DNA from: Diplodia intermedia
Lineage: Eukaryota > Ascomycota > Dothideomycetes > Botryosphaeriales > Botryosphaeriaceae
Direction: 5' to 3'
NCBI GenBank assembly: GCA_021495925.1
Contig: JAKEKT010000085.1
Span: 62,001-126,000 of the forward strand
DNA: 64,000 nt
In this document: positions 11,401 through 21,288 of the stretch, piece by piece
Position numbering within the stretch: the stretch's first letter is position 1
Layout: each line of letters starts with the position of its first letter
Position numbers and translations under genes: made by a program
The notes under the pieces: model-generated
Database searches by the model: none
What the model was told of the DNA's origin: nothing
What the model saw: only the letters and a program-made list of their open reading frames with translations

Positions 11401-13786
11401 AGTAAAATACTATAATACTAAACAAACTAGCACGGCTATTATATCTATAAAAGCTACTTCTTTATTCTTAAAAGATAGAACTTACTAGATACTAGACTAA
11501 ATAAACGATATTAAACCCTCGTCTTAATATATAATTAAATATACTCTAGATAAACTTTATCTCTTATCTATTATTTTCGCTAAACGTCTTCTTTTAAACT
11601 ATCTTATTAAAGACGTTTCTAAATCTAAATCTAAGCGCTTAAGAGCTTTTATAATATAGATAATCGCCGTAATAATTACGCACGTAGTAAATAGCGGTAG
11701 TATTAACTCTATTAATACTAAATCTCGTAGACTAAAGACCGCTATAGTCTTATCTAACTAGTTTAATTAGAAAGATACTTATAAGCGCGAGTTAATCTTA
11801 CTAAACTAGCTAGGTTTTTAGACTCTCGTATCGCGGCCTATCGACGCTAAGATTATTTCTAGTAAGTAGATCTTTCGCATAAAGAAGAATAAATACGATA
11901 ATATCTAATAATATAAGATACGCTAGATTATATATAATAATCTTTAGAAGTAAGGCTTCTTAGATAATACCTTCGCTAGTACGGCCTATATAATAATCTT
12001 TAGAATAATAATCGCTCTCTACGTCTCTTTAGACTAGTAGATAATCTACTACGATATTAGTATAGCGTTTCTTTAAGGTAATCTAGATTTATAGATAGTA
12101 TATATTTAGTAATCTTATAGCTTTAAGAACTCTAATAGGTCTTATAAGATCTATCTACTTTATAAGACGTTATATAGACTTCGCGAAGCTTCGCGCCTCT
12201 AGTTTAAATAACTTACTTTATTTCTTCTCTTAATAGAGTTTAAAGCGACTACCGCGAATTCTTATCTATATATAAGAGATAACTACTAGTTATTAATATA
12301 CGTAGATAATCTACTTATTATCGCCGTAATACTAAAGAAGCGTTAGAAGATTACTACTACTATCTATAGTAAGTTTATCGCGAAGAACCTCGGCCTTCTC
12401 TCTTACTACTATAGTATAAGGGTCGTCTAGTATAAAGACGATAGTATATCGCTACTTTAAGACGCTTATATTAAATATCTACTATAGCGCTTTAGTATAA
12501 ACATCTATAAGACGATAAGATACTCTATATAGTAGAATAGAAGTATACGAACTAATAACTATTAGTTCTTAGATAAGATAATATAACGATACGCTAAACT
12601 TACTAGTTATCTTCTCTAACTAAACGTTATTACTAGGTCTAATATCTTCTTCGCTATAACGTTTAGCACGCGCTAGACGTCTAATCTAATAGATAAGAAC
12701 TACGCGTAGATAAAAATAGTACTACGATATCTCTTAGATACTTATATACTTATCTTACGCTATAGGCCTCGCCTATCTATTCTCTTAGGGTGGTTAGATT
12801 CTTTATATATCGACGACTTTAATACTAGAAGAAGTAGTATAGATATATTATTTATAATTATTAGTAGCTCTATTATATAAAAGACTAGATTATAATATAT
12901 AGTAATTCTCTCGTTGTTTAAAGCTAAATACGTTGCCCTCTCGTACGTCTCGTAAGAGTATATTTATATAAGAAACCTTCTTTAGAAGCTTAATAGACTT
13001 TAGAAAGAATCTACTACGATCTATAGCGATAATCTTAAGGTCGTAGAGTTTACTAATAACTCTATAATAATCTTTTCTAGAATACGTTATATTAACGTTT
13101 ACTACTACTTCTTACGTAAGAAGATAGCGAAGAATATTATTTATATTTAGTAGATTTCTATAACTTTTATAGTAGCTAACGGCCTTACTAAGCCGCTAGT
13201 AGATACTCTATTCGATAACTTTATTCGCCTACTAGATATAAAGTAGGTCTAATAATACTATAAGAACCTACTCTATTAGATATTAGATAGTTACGAAAGC
13301 TATATCGCGGTAGCGATCTTTTTTATTTAATATTATAAGAGTTCTACTATTTAATTTAGAGTTTAATAGAGGTACGCGCTTCTCTCTTACTACTATCGTC
13401 TAGAAAGTATATAAATCTTTCTTCTTATATCTTACTATCTTCTCTTCTTTAATATTACGATCGTCTTTCGCGAGAGAAAGAGTAATAATTATTACTCGTA
13501 ATAATAAGTAGAATTTCTAGTTCTAGATAACGGTTCTTCTTTTTACGCTTACTTATTTAAATAAGAATATTACTACGTTATAAATAACTTAGAATATTAA
13601 CGTTCTATTATAAACGGTTTAGAATATTAACTTCGGCCGCTTAAGAAAGTAACTAGCGCGTTTTATACTTATTTTATATAACTTATTACGCGTTATATTT
13701 ATTTTCTTTATCTCTTATTACTTAGTTAAAACCTTAATACTACGGCTAGTAGGTCTTACGATAGCCTCTATCTTCTTAGAAGAAAG

Positions 13787-13983
13787 TATTAATACCTCTA
13801 TACGGTTCTATTAATAAGTAGGCACGGCATCTACTTAGTTAGTCTATTTACCGCTTCTTACGATAGATGGCCTATTACGGAACGTTACCGGCCCCTTATT
13901 TAGTAGCTTAGATTACTACTATATAAGCAGCTTAGATAGCTTCTTAATTCAGCAGTGATCGTTCGCACGCTTGGCGTTCCACA
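13787..13983 (+). repeat. 3' LTR of copia copy 1
   Basis: 197 bp, matching 8238-8434. The first part is mutated (TATTAATACC), while the last 40 or so bases are intact (AGCAGTGATCGTTCGCACGC then TTGGCGTTCCACA). Mutation therefore fades towards the right edge of the element. Confidence 0.92.
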
Positions 13984-13988
13984 GCTGG

Positions 13989-14292
13989 GCAGCCACCAGC
14001 GGCACAGGCCACGCCCCGCTAGCGCCCGATGCGGCTTCGCCTTCTCGCTGCTTCGCCTGCAACCGGCACATCGCCCAGTCTCACCTTCGCTCTGCACTTG
14101 CCGCTTTTCCCGTCCGCAGCCCGCGGCGTCACCTCGGCCGTGCAAAAGGCTCGTCTGCACTTCTCGTTGGGCGCCTGACTTGATGAATCACATACACTGA
14201 ACTCGGTTTCACATTATCATGTACTGCACTGAACTCGATTTTCCGCATTCCCTTTCTATTCGTCTACAAAACTCTACAAATCGCACACTCCA
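13989..14292. other. Intergenic between copia copy 1 and F-box-like gene
   Basis: Normal-composition DNA with no gene seen. It includes the 3' flank of the minus-strand gene that ends at 14293. Confidence 0.5.
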
Positions 14293-15642
14293 TCAGTCCA
14301 AAAGCCTGCACAGATCCTCCCCTTCGTTGTAGTCAGGCAGTTCTTCCACGTACTCGAACCACAGCTCGTCCGTAGACCTGTTCCAGCCTATACCGTCCAG
14401 ATCATCGTCCTCCTTAGGCCACCGCCAGTACCACGTCGAGATGCGCGCCGAATTGAAAGTGTCTGCCTCGTCCTCGTCCCATTCCGGTCGATATTCCGGT
14501 CGAGAAATATCCCTGTAACGGGTGCTAATTAGAGCCTGGAACAAGTCAAGTTGGTGGTGGTCTGGGAGCTCGAGGTACATTGTCTCACCCATGGTCCACT
14601 CATTGTACACCCAGGACACAGAGTACGTCCATATGTCAAACGCCAGGAAGCTCCATTCGGGATCAACCTCGCTCGGTCGTTCGGTGGGTGGCGTCCACGG
14701 CGCAATACCTGACCTTCCGAAGGCGTCGGCAGCATCCAAAGCCTTGCCTTGGCTGGCTTGCGCAAACACCTTGGTCATGCCCACCCGCACATACTCAATG
14801 ATGAAGTAGGTGAGCACAAGCACAAGTCTGCCCGACTGCTGGAATTGCGCGAAGAGCTCCGCGTCCGGCCCGGTCTGGTATCGCTCTACAGGAAAAGGGT
14901 GCACCTCCTCGTACTTCTCGCCGAGTGCTCTCAGACAATTCAGCACCTCACTGGTCTCCCGTTTTGGGAGCATGTGCCAGTACCCGAGCCTCTCCAGCTT
15001 CACGTATTCGTCCTTGTCGTGAGCAGTCCCCGTGGTGCCAAAGATGCGCCACAGCCGCATTATCGTGGGGCGTAGCCTGCGAGCAAAGTCGGGCGTAAGT
15101 CCGAGCTCGGTGATGAGGTGGTCCATGACGGCGTCGGTAGCCTTCTGGATGATTTCCAGGAACAGGTAGTACCGGGGCATGCTCAGCGTGCCCGTCCAGA
15201 ACCGGCTCGTCAGGAAGCCTGCGTCGAACACCTCGGTCTCGCGCCGGAAGCGATGGGCCAACGCCAGGTACATGGCGGACGCGTGCGTGATGCGGAGCGG
15301 CTTGAACTCGTCGGTGTGGAGCATGCTGAAGAACGTGCACATGTCCATGTGCGACACGACCTCGAGCTGCAGCTCCGCGGGGAGCTGCGTCATGAGCTTC
15401 AGAACCTGCCGCGTCTTCTCGGCGTCGGCGTCGGTGATGGAGGCCCCCACGGCGCTCGCAGAACCGGCTGCGGCGCCGTGCTTGGAGCATGATCCCGCCC
15501 GGCAGTTGAAGCAGAGCGGGAAGTCCAGGAGGAAGATCTCCTGCTGGCTTGGGGCAAGCGGGTCGTCGGAGACAATCGTCGTGCCCGATAGCGAAGCCAT
15601 GCTGTCGGCAGTGCCGTCGGCAGTGCCGTCGGTAGTAGCCAT
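14293..15642 (-). CDS. F-box-like hypothetical protein
   Basis: A single uninterrupted frame of 449 aa runs from ATG 15642 to TGA 14293. The N-terminus is Thr/Asp/Gly-rich, followed by a Cys cluster (CFNCRAGSC, 44-52). Residues 87-115 (LPAELQLEVVSHMDMCTFFSM) look like an F-box-like helix pair of the kind common in fungal hypothetical proteins. The rest is helical, tryptophan-rich and acidic near the C-terminus (many WDEDE/EDDD runs), without signal peptide or membrane segments. If the F-box is real, it would recruit substrates to an SCF ubiquitin ligase; this is inference. It is the first gene inside the segment bounded by the two copia elements, and codon use looks normal. Confidence 0.75.
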   Translation of the reverse strand: MATTDGTADGTADSMASLSGTTIVSDDPLAPSQQEIFLLDFPLCFNCRAGSCSKHGAAAGSASAVGASITDADAEKTRQVLKLMTQLPAELQLEVVSHMDMCTFFSMLHTDEFKPLRITHASAMYLALAHRFRRETEVFDAGFLTSRFWTGTLSMPRYYLFLEIIQKATDAVMDHLITELGLTPDFARRLRPTIMRLWRIFGTTGTAHDKDEYVKLERLGYWHMLPKRETSEVLNCLRALGEKYEEVHPFPVERYQTGPDAELFAQFQQSGRLVLVLTYFIIEYVRVGMTKVFAQASQGKALDAADAFGRSGIAPWTPPTERPSEVDPEWSFLAFDIWTYSVSWVYNEWTMGETMYLELPDHHQLDLFQALISTRYRDISRPEYRPEWDEDEADTFNSARISTWYWRWPKEDDDLDGIGWNRSTDELWFEYVEELPDYNEGEDLCRLLD

Positions 15643-16567
15643 CGATGGTTGGGTGGTGGGTGCTGGATTATTGGGCTATGGCAACCTTGTCTATGCTTCA
15701 TATACTTGGAGGCTTGAGGGTTTGTCCAAAAACAACCGTGGCTGGTTCACATGCTGTCTGATCATTGTCCAAATACAATGGCATCAGAATTTGGGAATGT
15801 GGTTGTTTGAAGAGCTGCGCAACTGAACAATGCATTGTCTGGTAGGCCGAGCCATCTTACCCTTTTTGGGAATTTGATGTGACTAAGAGCAGAGGAGTTC
15901 AGAATTGATGCGGTCACAACTCTTGGAAACCACCTTGTAGAGAAGCACGTCGATGCCATAACCCGTAAAAGGAATCGAGCTTCACAGATCCATCTCATCC
16001 ACATAGCTAATGCACTAACCTCTTTCTACCTTCTCACACCGCAATAATGCTTCCCGACGAAGCAGTCCGCCTCAAACTCTCTTTCAGCCTCGTAAAGCTG
16101 GCAGATGGTTGAGGACAGGAACACTGCTAAATCAAAACTGAATGAGACAATCACCGGTGATACCAACCAGACGAAATATTTTACATAAAAGGTGTGGTGC
16201 ACCTATCGCCATTTGGAAGTCGTAGGCTAACGTCGAACAATTCAGACCTCAGTATACTCCACACCAGACCCCCTTTGTTCTGCGGCAGCCTTTGTAACAT
16301 TACTAACCAACCACACCGCAATATGGCGCTCGCCTCTGGCGCGCAGACAAAGACGTCTTCACACGGCTCCACGAAGAATATTCTGGCCAAGAGCCCCCAG
16401 CGCAGATACGCCAGAGCCATGACCAAGGCCACAAGAAAAAGAATAGCTGAGACAATCTCGTCAAAACCAGAACCCGCAATGCCATTGCAGATAAGTTGGG
16501 CAAGGCAAAAGAACTCGTAAAAGCATGCATTGCCCTACTGAAAAGCGGCGGCCCAAAAAAAAGGCCT
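15643..16567. other. Intergenic, F-box-like gene to TauD gene
   Basis: No supported gene. A 108-codon + strand frame (16194-16520) with a basic Lys/Arg-rich product overlaps a minus-strand frame and shows no domain. The dioxygenase 3' end lies at 16568. Confidence 0.4.
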
Positions 16568-17817
16568 TCAAGACTCCGTCACTTTCACCTCAGCCGACGC
16601 CTGCTTCGCCAGCGCCTCCCTCCGACTCGAGCTCCGCGGATCCAAGAACGGCTTCTCCCCCAAGCTCACAGCGCGCTGTCCCGTCCTCGGGCCGAGGCCA
16701 TCATAATCATAAGTCGCGGTATGGTACACGCTGCGATTATCCCAAATCGCGACATCATTCGGATTCTGCCAGCGATGGCGGACCTGCAAGTCGTGGTTAT
16801 CGACGATGAGGCGCACGAACCACTTCAGGAAGGTGTCGGACTCCTCGTCGGTCAGCTCGTTGATGCGCTTGGCGTGTTGGCCGACGGCGAAGACGGACTT
16901 CCAGCCGGTGACGGGGTTGGTGCGCACGATGGGGTGCGTGGCGGTGAGGTCGGCGCCCGCGTTCTCGGGCGCGCCGCGCGCCGCGCTGTACAGCTCGAAG
17001 CCGTTGGCGGCCGCCGCGGCGCCGAACATGGGCTGCGCGTACGTCCCCGTGAGCGACTCGAGCAGCTTCTGGATCGGCGCTGAGAGCCGGTCGTAGACTT
17101 CGTAGCCCGATGCCCAGAGCGTGTCTGCGTGCGCGGTCAGTGGTGTTTTCCCCGGCGGGCTGGGAGATGCTGAAGGGGGGGAAACGTACCGCCGCCGGTC
17201 TTTGGGAGGTCGGTCATGCGGAGCAAGGCGTAGTCGCTGGGGATGGGCTCGAACGTGATGTCCGAGTGCCATCCGTCGGCGTGGCTTTGCTTCTTTTTGT
17301 AGAGACGGTTGGCGTAGATCAGCTTCTGCTGTTCGGACGAGATGACGCTGATCTCATCATCCTTGCCCCCGAGCGTTCGGCCGCTGTTCGACACGGGGTG
17401 GATGTGGAGACCAGAGGTCTTCGGCTGGTCGGAGTTCCAAGAGAGCTGACCAAGCCGGCGGACGAGCTCCTTTTGAAGCTCGTTGGTGATGCCGTCTTGC
17501 TTGCGGAAGAAGACAACGCCGCGCTGAGAGACTGCATGCAATCATTTGTGAGCGGGTTACTGTCGCAAGTGCACAAGGTCAGTCTTACTTGTGATCGCCA
17601 AGTCGCGCAACAGCTCGTCGGAGTTGGGAGCTTCGAGCCATTCCTTCAGGTTGGCGTTGGGGAACTCTTTGCCGATCACAGGCGTGACGTCGAATTGGTC
17701 GTATTGATCAAGCACACCACTGAGCTTCAGCGGCTCCCGATGTGTGGAAGTGGCCGAGCCAAGCTTTTCCTTGGTATTGTCCACCAAGACTTGTGCTGTT
17801 TCGGTGACAGTCGACAT
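16568..17817 (-). CDS. TauD/TfdA-family Fe(II)/2-oxoglutarate dioxygenase (sulfonate dioxygenase type)
   Basis: Exons 17817-17589, 17531-17190 and 17124-16568 give 375 aa; both introns (GTAAGA...TGCAG and GTACGT...CGCAG) restore conserved frames. The Fe(II) ligands are H165-x-D167 (WHSDITF) and H325 (VYHTATYDY), and R337 fits the 2-oxoglutarate-binding Arg. The TGGGDTLWAS segment just after the HxD region is typical of TauD/Jlp1-like enzymes, which release sulfite from taurine or other sulfonates using 2-oxoglutarate and O2. The start at 17817 was chosen because the frame 33 bp upstream has only GTG. It is divergent from an allantoate-permease-family transporter, supporting a sulfur- or nitrogen-scavenging role. 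The exact substrate cannot be read; an alpha-ketoglutarate-dependent herbicide-like substrate is an alternative. Confidence 0.88.
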
Positions 17818-18868
17818 TTTTCCGATGGCTTGGTTGTTGGTACGGGTCACTGAATGCTATGTTGCGCTGCCGGTCTCCTGATTAGCTTGGGCCCAGGCGG
17901 ACACTTATATCCAGGTGCCGTGCAGTAGCAGCAAACGGATTGTCGATCTCCCGTAATATTGATGGATTATTGCGCGATGGCCAGAACCTTATCTCCGCAC
18001 ACACATCTCAAATAGCATTGGTGAGTAGTGAGGTGGTGGGGTAATGCACGCCCATGGGCCGGGGCTAAACTCTTTCGTTATACGCCTCAAAATGCTCGCC
18101 ATAGATACCGATGAGATATATCTACTGCGCAATTCAAGAGTGCTACAAGCAGCCAAAGGGCAGGAGCTTAATTTGGCTGCCTGGCGACAAACGTTTTGAT
18201 GTGCACACTTCTTAAGCGCTCAAGGTTAGTACAGGTTTGGATTCTCTAATATACTCCACCAAAATGAATGTATGTCACCATGTTTCCACTGGCGCAGTTC
18301 GCCAGAAGAAGCCCTGTGTTCATGGGGTGCTCCGACCCCGCACGTAGAATGACGAATAACTGGGGTTGATTGCGTGATAGACGCATTCTCTGGGCAGTGT
18401 ACTCACCAATGAGAAGCGTCCGATATCAACTAAATCACAGTTGGCAGCCCGCGTGAGCTTGGAGCGACCCACGGGTGGACATGTGGCTTTCCCACTGGGC
18501 ACCTTGTTTTGTGTTGTTGTTGCGCGACCAAACGTCGGCCTGAGGCGTTTAACGTCGGTGTCCAACCACAACGTAAATGTGCTCCACATGAGGCATAACA
18601 AATGCTATCGGCCAAGTAAAAAGGACTGTGGCGCTAGTTCCAGGCCAGAGAGCAACAAAAGCAAAGCGTCCGACATCTTCAGCTGTTCGGCTACTTCCCT
18701 GCTTCTTCATCCAGACGCGGATACTGCATCCGCCACCCGTTGCAGCGCTCCCATACCAAGCACTTGCGTGATAATTGGCAAGAATAACAATATCAGCGAC
18801 CGCCATCTCTTCTCCTCTCGCATCTCGATTTCAGCTGCCATTCCAGTATTTAAGTCGATACAGCCGGC
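17818..18868. promoter_or_regulatory. Shared 5' region of dioxygenase and transporter genes
   Basis: The 1051 bp lie between divergent start codons, so co-regulation from here is likely. I found no perfect Cys3/Met4-type site (ATGRYRYCAT) by eye. No gene is supported inside; short frames exist on both strands. Confidence 0.45.
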
Positions 18869-21142
18869 ATGTCCTCTTCATCCCGCAACCCGGAGACGGT
18901 ACCCCTACTGGCGCACACGCAAAACATGGCTCCAGGCGCAGATGATCTCGGCGCGCTGCCAGTGGACAAGCATCCTGGCAATACTATCCCGGTTGCGTAC
19001 GAAGACGAGAAGATTGCAAAGAAAGCACCAACCATCAAGGTCGACCAGAAGGAATCCGATGAACTTCTCCTGAGCCACCCAGGGTCGGAGCGTAGATTCT
19101 GGTTCCAGCGAGGCACCAAATACGATGGCTCAGCCATCGCTACCCAGCGCTCAGTCTTCGATGACCCGGACCTTGCGAAACACTACCAGCCGCCCCCGGA
19201 CTGGGAGAACATTCACCGGTTTGACCCGTCTGCAAGATGGACATGGGCAGAGGAATATGTAAGCACCAACGTGTGCCTGCACCTTCAAGATGCTGACCGA
19301 CACAGAAATTGATCCGAAAGATTGATGTACGCATCATGGTCTTTGCTTGTATCATGTTCATGGCCCTGGCAAGTAACGTTTCCGACGCTTGGAAGGAAAT
19401 TTACTGACAATGCCGAAGGAGTTGGACCGCTCCAACGTGGAGCAGGCACTTACCGATGACTTTCTTGGAGACCTTGGCCTGAATACTAATGACTATAACT
19501 TGGGTAAAACCGTCTTCAAGCTTTCCTTCCTCTGTGCCGAGCTTCCCTCCCAGCTTGTCAGCAAGTGGATTGGCCCCGACCGATGGATACCAACTCAGAT
19601 GGTCCTGTGGTCTATTGTTGCTTCTGCCCAATTCAAGCTTGACGGAAGAGCCTCCTTTCTTGCTTGCAGAGCTCTGCTTGGAATATTACAAGGAGGCTTC
19701 ATTCCAGATGTAAATCCCCTTTTGAACAGCCCCACGCTCCCACTTCTGACACCTACAGGTCATCTTGTACCTGTCATACTTCTACAAGCACCATGAGCTT
19801 TCCCTCCGCTTAGGATTTTTCTGGACAGCAATGAATGTTGCGGATATCCTTGCTAGCTTCCTCGCCTACGGCATTCTGCATCTCCGAGGCCATGAGGGGC
19901 ACTCGGGCTGGCGTTGGCTTTTCTTGATTGAGGTGAGAGGTGACTGGATGCATCAATTCATTCCATAACTGACTTACTCAGGGTCTTTTAACACTGGTCA
20001 TCGGCTTGATCGCGTACGTGCTCATGCCGCCTGGGCCAACACAGACGGCCAATTGGGCACGTGGTAAAAAGGGTTGGTTCAACGAAAGGTGAGCCATCAA
20101 GCTTCGCCTACTTAGCACTTTACGCATACTGATATGTACGCAGAGAGGAAACCATCATAGTCAACCGCGTCATCCGAGAGGATCCCAGCAAGTCCGACAT
20201 GCACAATCGGGAAGCCCTTACTCCCAAGATGCTGTGGCAGAGCTTGAAAGACTTTGACATCTGGCCGCTCTACATCCTCGGCCTCACCTTCCAAATCCCC
20301 ATGTGTAAGCGGTTGTCCGTATCGAGCAGTGGTATCAAATGCTGACAGTTTATACCAGCTACACCGACGAGCTACCTTACCTTGACACTCAGAACGATCG
20401 GCTTCAGTACATTTACGACGAACTTGCTCGTCATTCCGTCCCAGGTAAGGCCAGCCATCGACAACGTCACAACAAAGGCTTACATGTTGCTCGACAGGTC
20501 GTCAGCATTCTCACAATGCTGGGTCTCACGTATCTGGCCGAGGTGTGGCACAATCTCGCATTCACAGCCCTGATCGGGCAGATATGGGTACTGCCCTTCG
20601 TCACCGTTCTTTACGTATTGGATATCAACCAGCTCAACCACTGGACCGCTTGGGCCATCATGACCATCTTCCTCAGTTACCCATCAGGTAAGCGCTCAAA
20701 CCGAGGCGGCTCCGCCAATACACTGACAGCCTCCCAGCCCATCCGATCCAGGTGGCTTGGAACTCGCGCATCTCGAACACTGTGCGTTCTCGTACCGTGT
20801 CTGCGGCCGTGTACAACATGTTCGTCCAGGCGAGTGGCATTATTGCGTCAAACATCTACCGTGAAGGTTCGTCGCACTGAACGCCATTCGATTGTTGCAG
20901 ACTTCAAGTACTGACTGTGGATGGTAGATGACAAACCTCGCTATCGCCGGGGCAATCGTGTCCTGCTTGCCATTAACGTCATGAACATCGGGCTCTACTT
21001 GTTGACCAAGGCATACTACATCTGGCGCAACAAGTCCAAAGCGAAGAAGTGGGATTCAATGACGCAAGGGGAACGTGAGGATTATATGGCTACGACTACG
21101 GACAAAGGGAACAAGAGGCTGGATTTCCAATTCACGCATTGA
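18869..21142 (+). CDS. MFS transporter, allantoate permease (anion:cation symporter) family
   Basis: Ten exons give 601 aa: 18869-19258, 19306-19368, 19419-19709, 19759-19932, 19982-20088, 20144-20304, 20359-20444, 20498-20687, 20738-20866 and 20928-21142; every junction keeps frame. Intron 2 uses a GC donor (GCAAGT at 19369). A hydrophilic N-terminus of about 130 residues precedes the DRSNVEQAL motif typical of Dal5/Tna1-like carriers; GRASFLACRALLGILQGG and YFYKHHELSLRLGFFWT are further family motifs, and about 12 membrane helices are expected. Yeast relatives carry allantoate, nicotinate, biotin and, for Soa1, sulfonates. Pairing with a TauD dioxygenase makes sulfonate uptake the best guess. 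It converges with the HET gene, 146 bp apart. Confidence 0.9.
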
Positions 21143-21288
21143 AAGAACAAAACGCCAAACACTTGCAGTAAAAACTAAGTAGAGAGTGTCTCAGCAATGA
21201 GACGGGGCTCAGACCGGATGAAATGACGCGAAAGTAATGAACGAATACATCGGTTCCAGCGCAAGCTCCTCAAATTCAATTTTCCCCC

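Larger units (their letters stand above)
8238..13983 (+). mobile_element. Ty1/copia LTR retrotransposon, copy 1, RIP-inactivated
   Basis: The 5746-bp element has 197-bp LTRs (8238-8434 and 13787-13983) and a 5-bp target duplication, GCTAG (8233-8237) versus GCTGG (13984-13988), differing by one G-to-A change. No open frame of useful length survives on either strand; CA and TG dinucleotides are almost absent and TA is abundant, the RIP signature. Protein relics on the + strand keep copia order: a CCHC zinc knuckle (about 9390-9450), a GAG-pre-integrase WH...GH region (about 10045-10130), the reverse transcriptase YVDN box (about 12289-12315), and the RNase H EAEYVALS-like motif (about 12910-12955). 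A purine tract AGAAGAAAG (13778-13786) precedes the 3' LTR and equals AGAGGGGAG in copy 2 after G-to-A changes. Confidence 0.93.

Noticed and set aside
8238..13983. Possible gypsy or LINE identity of the AT-rich block
   Set aside because: Integrase-region relics precede the YVDN reverse transcriptase box, and true LTRs with 5-bp duplications are present, which is copia order.
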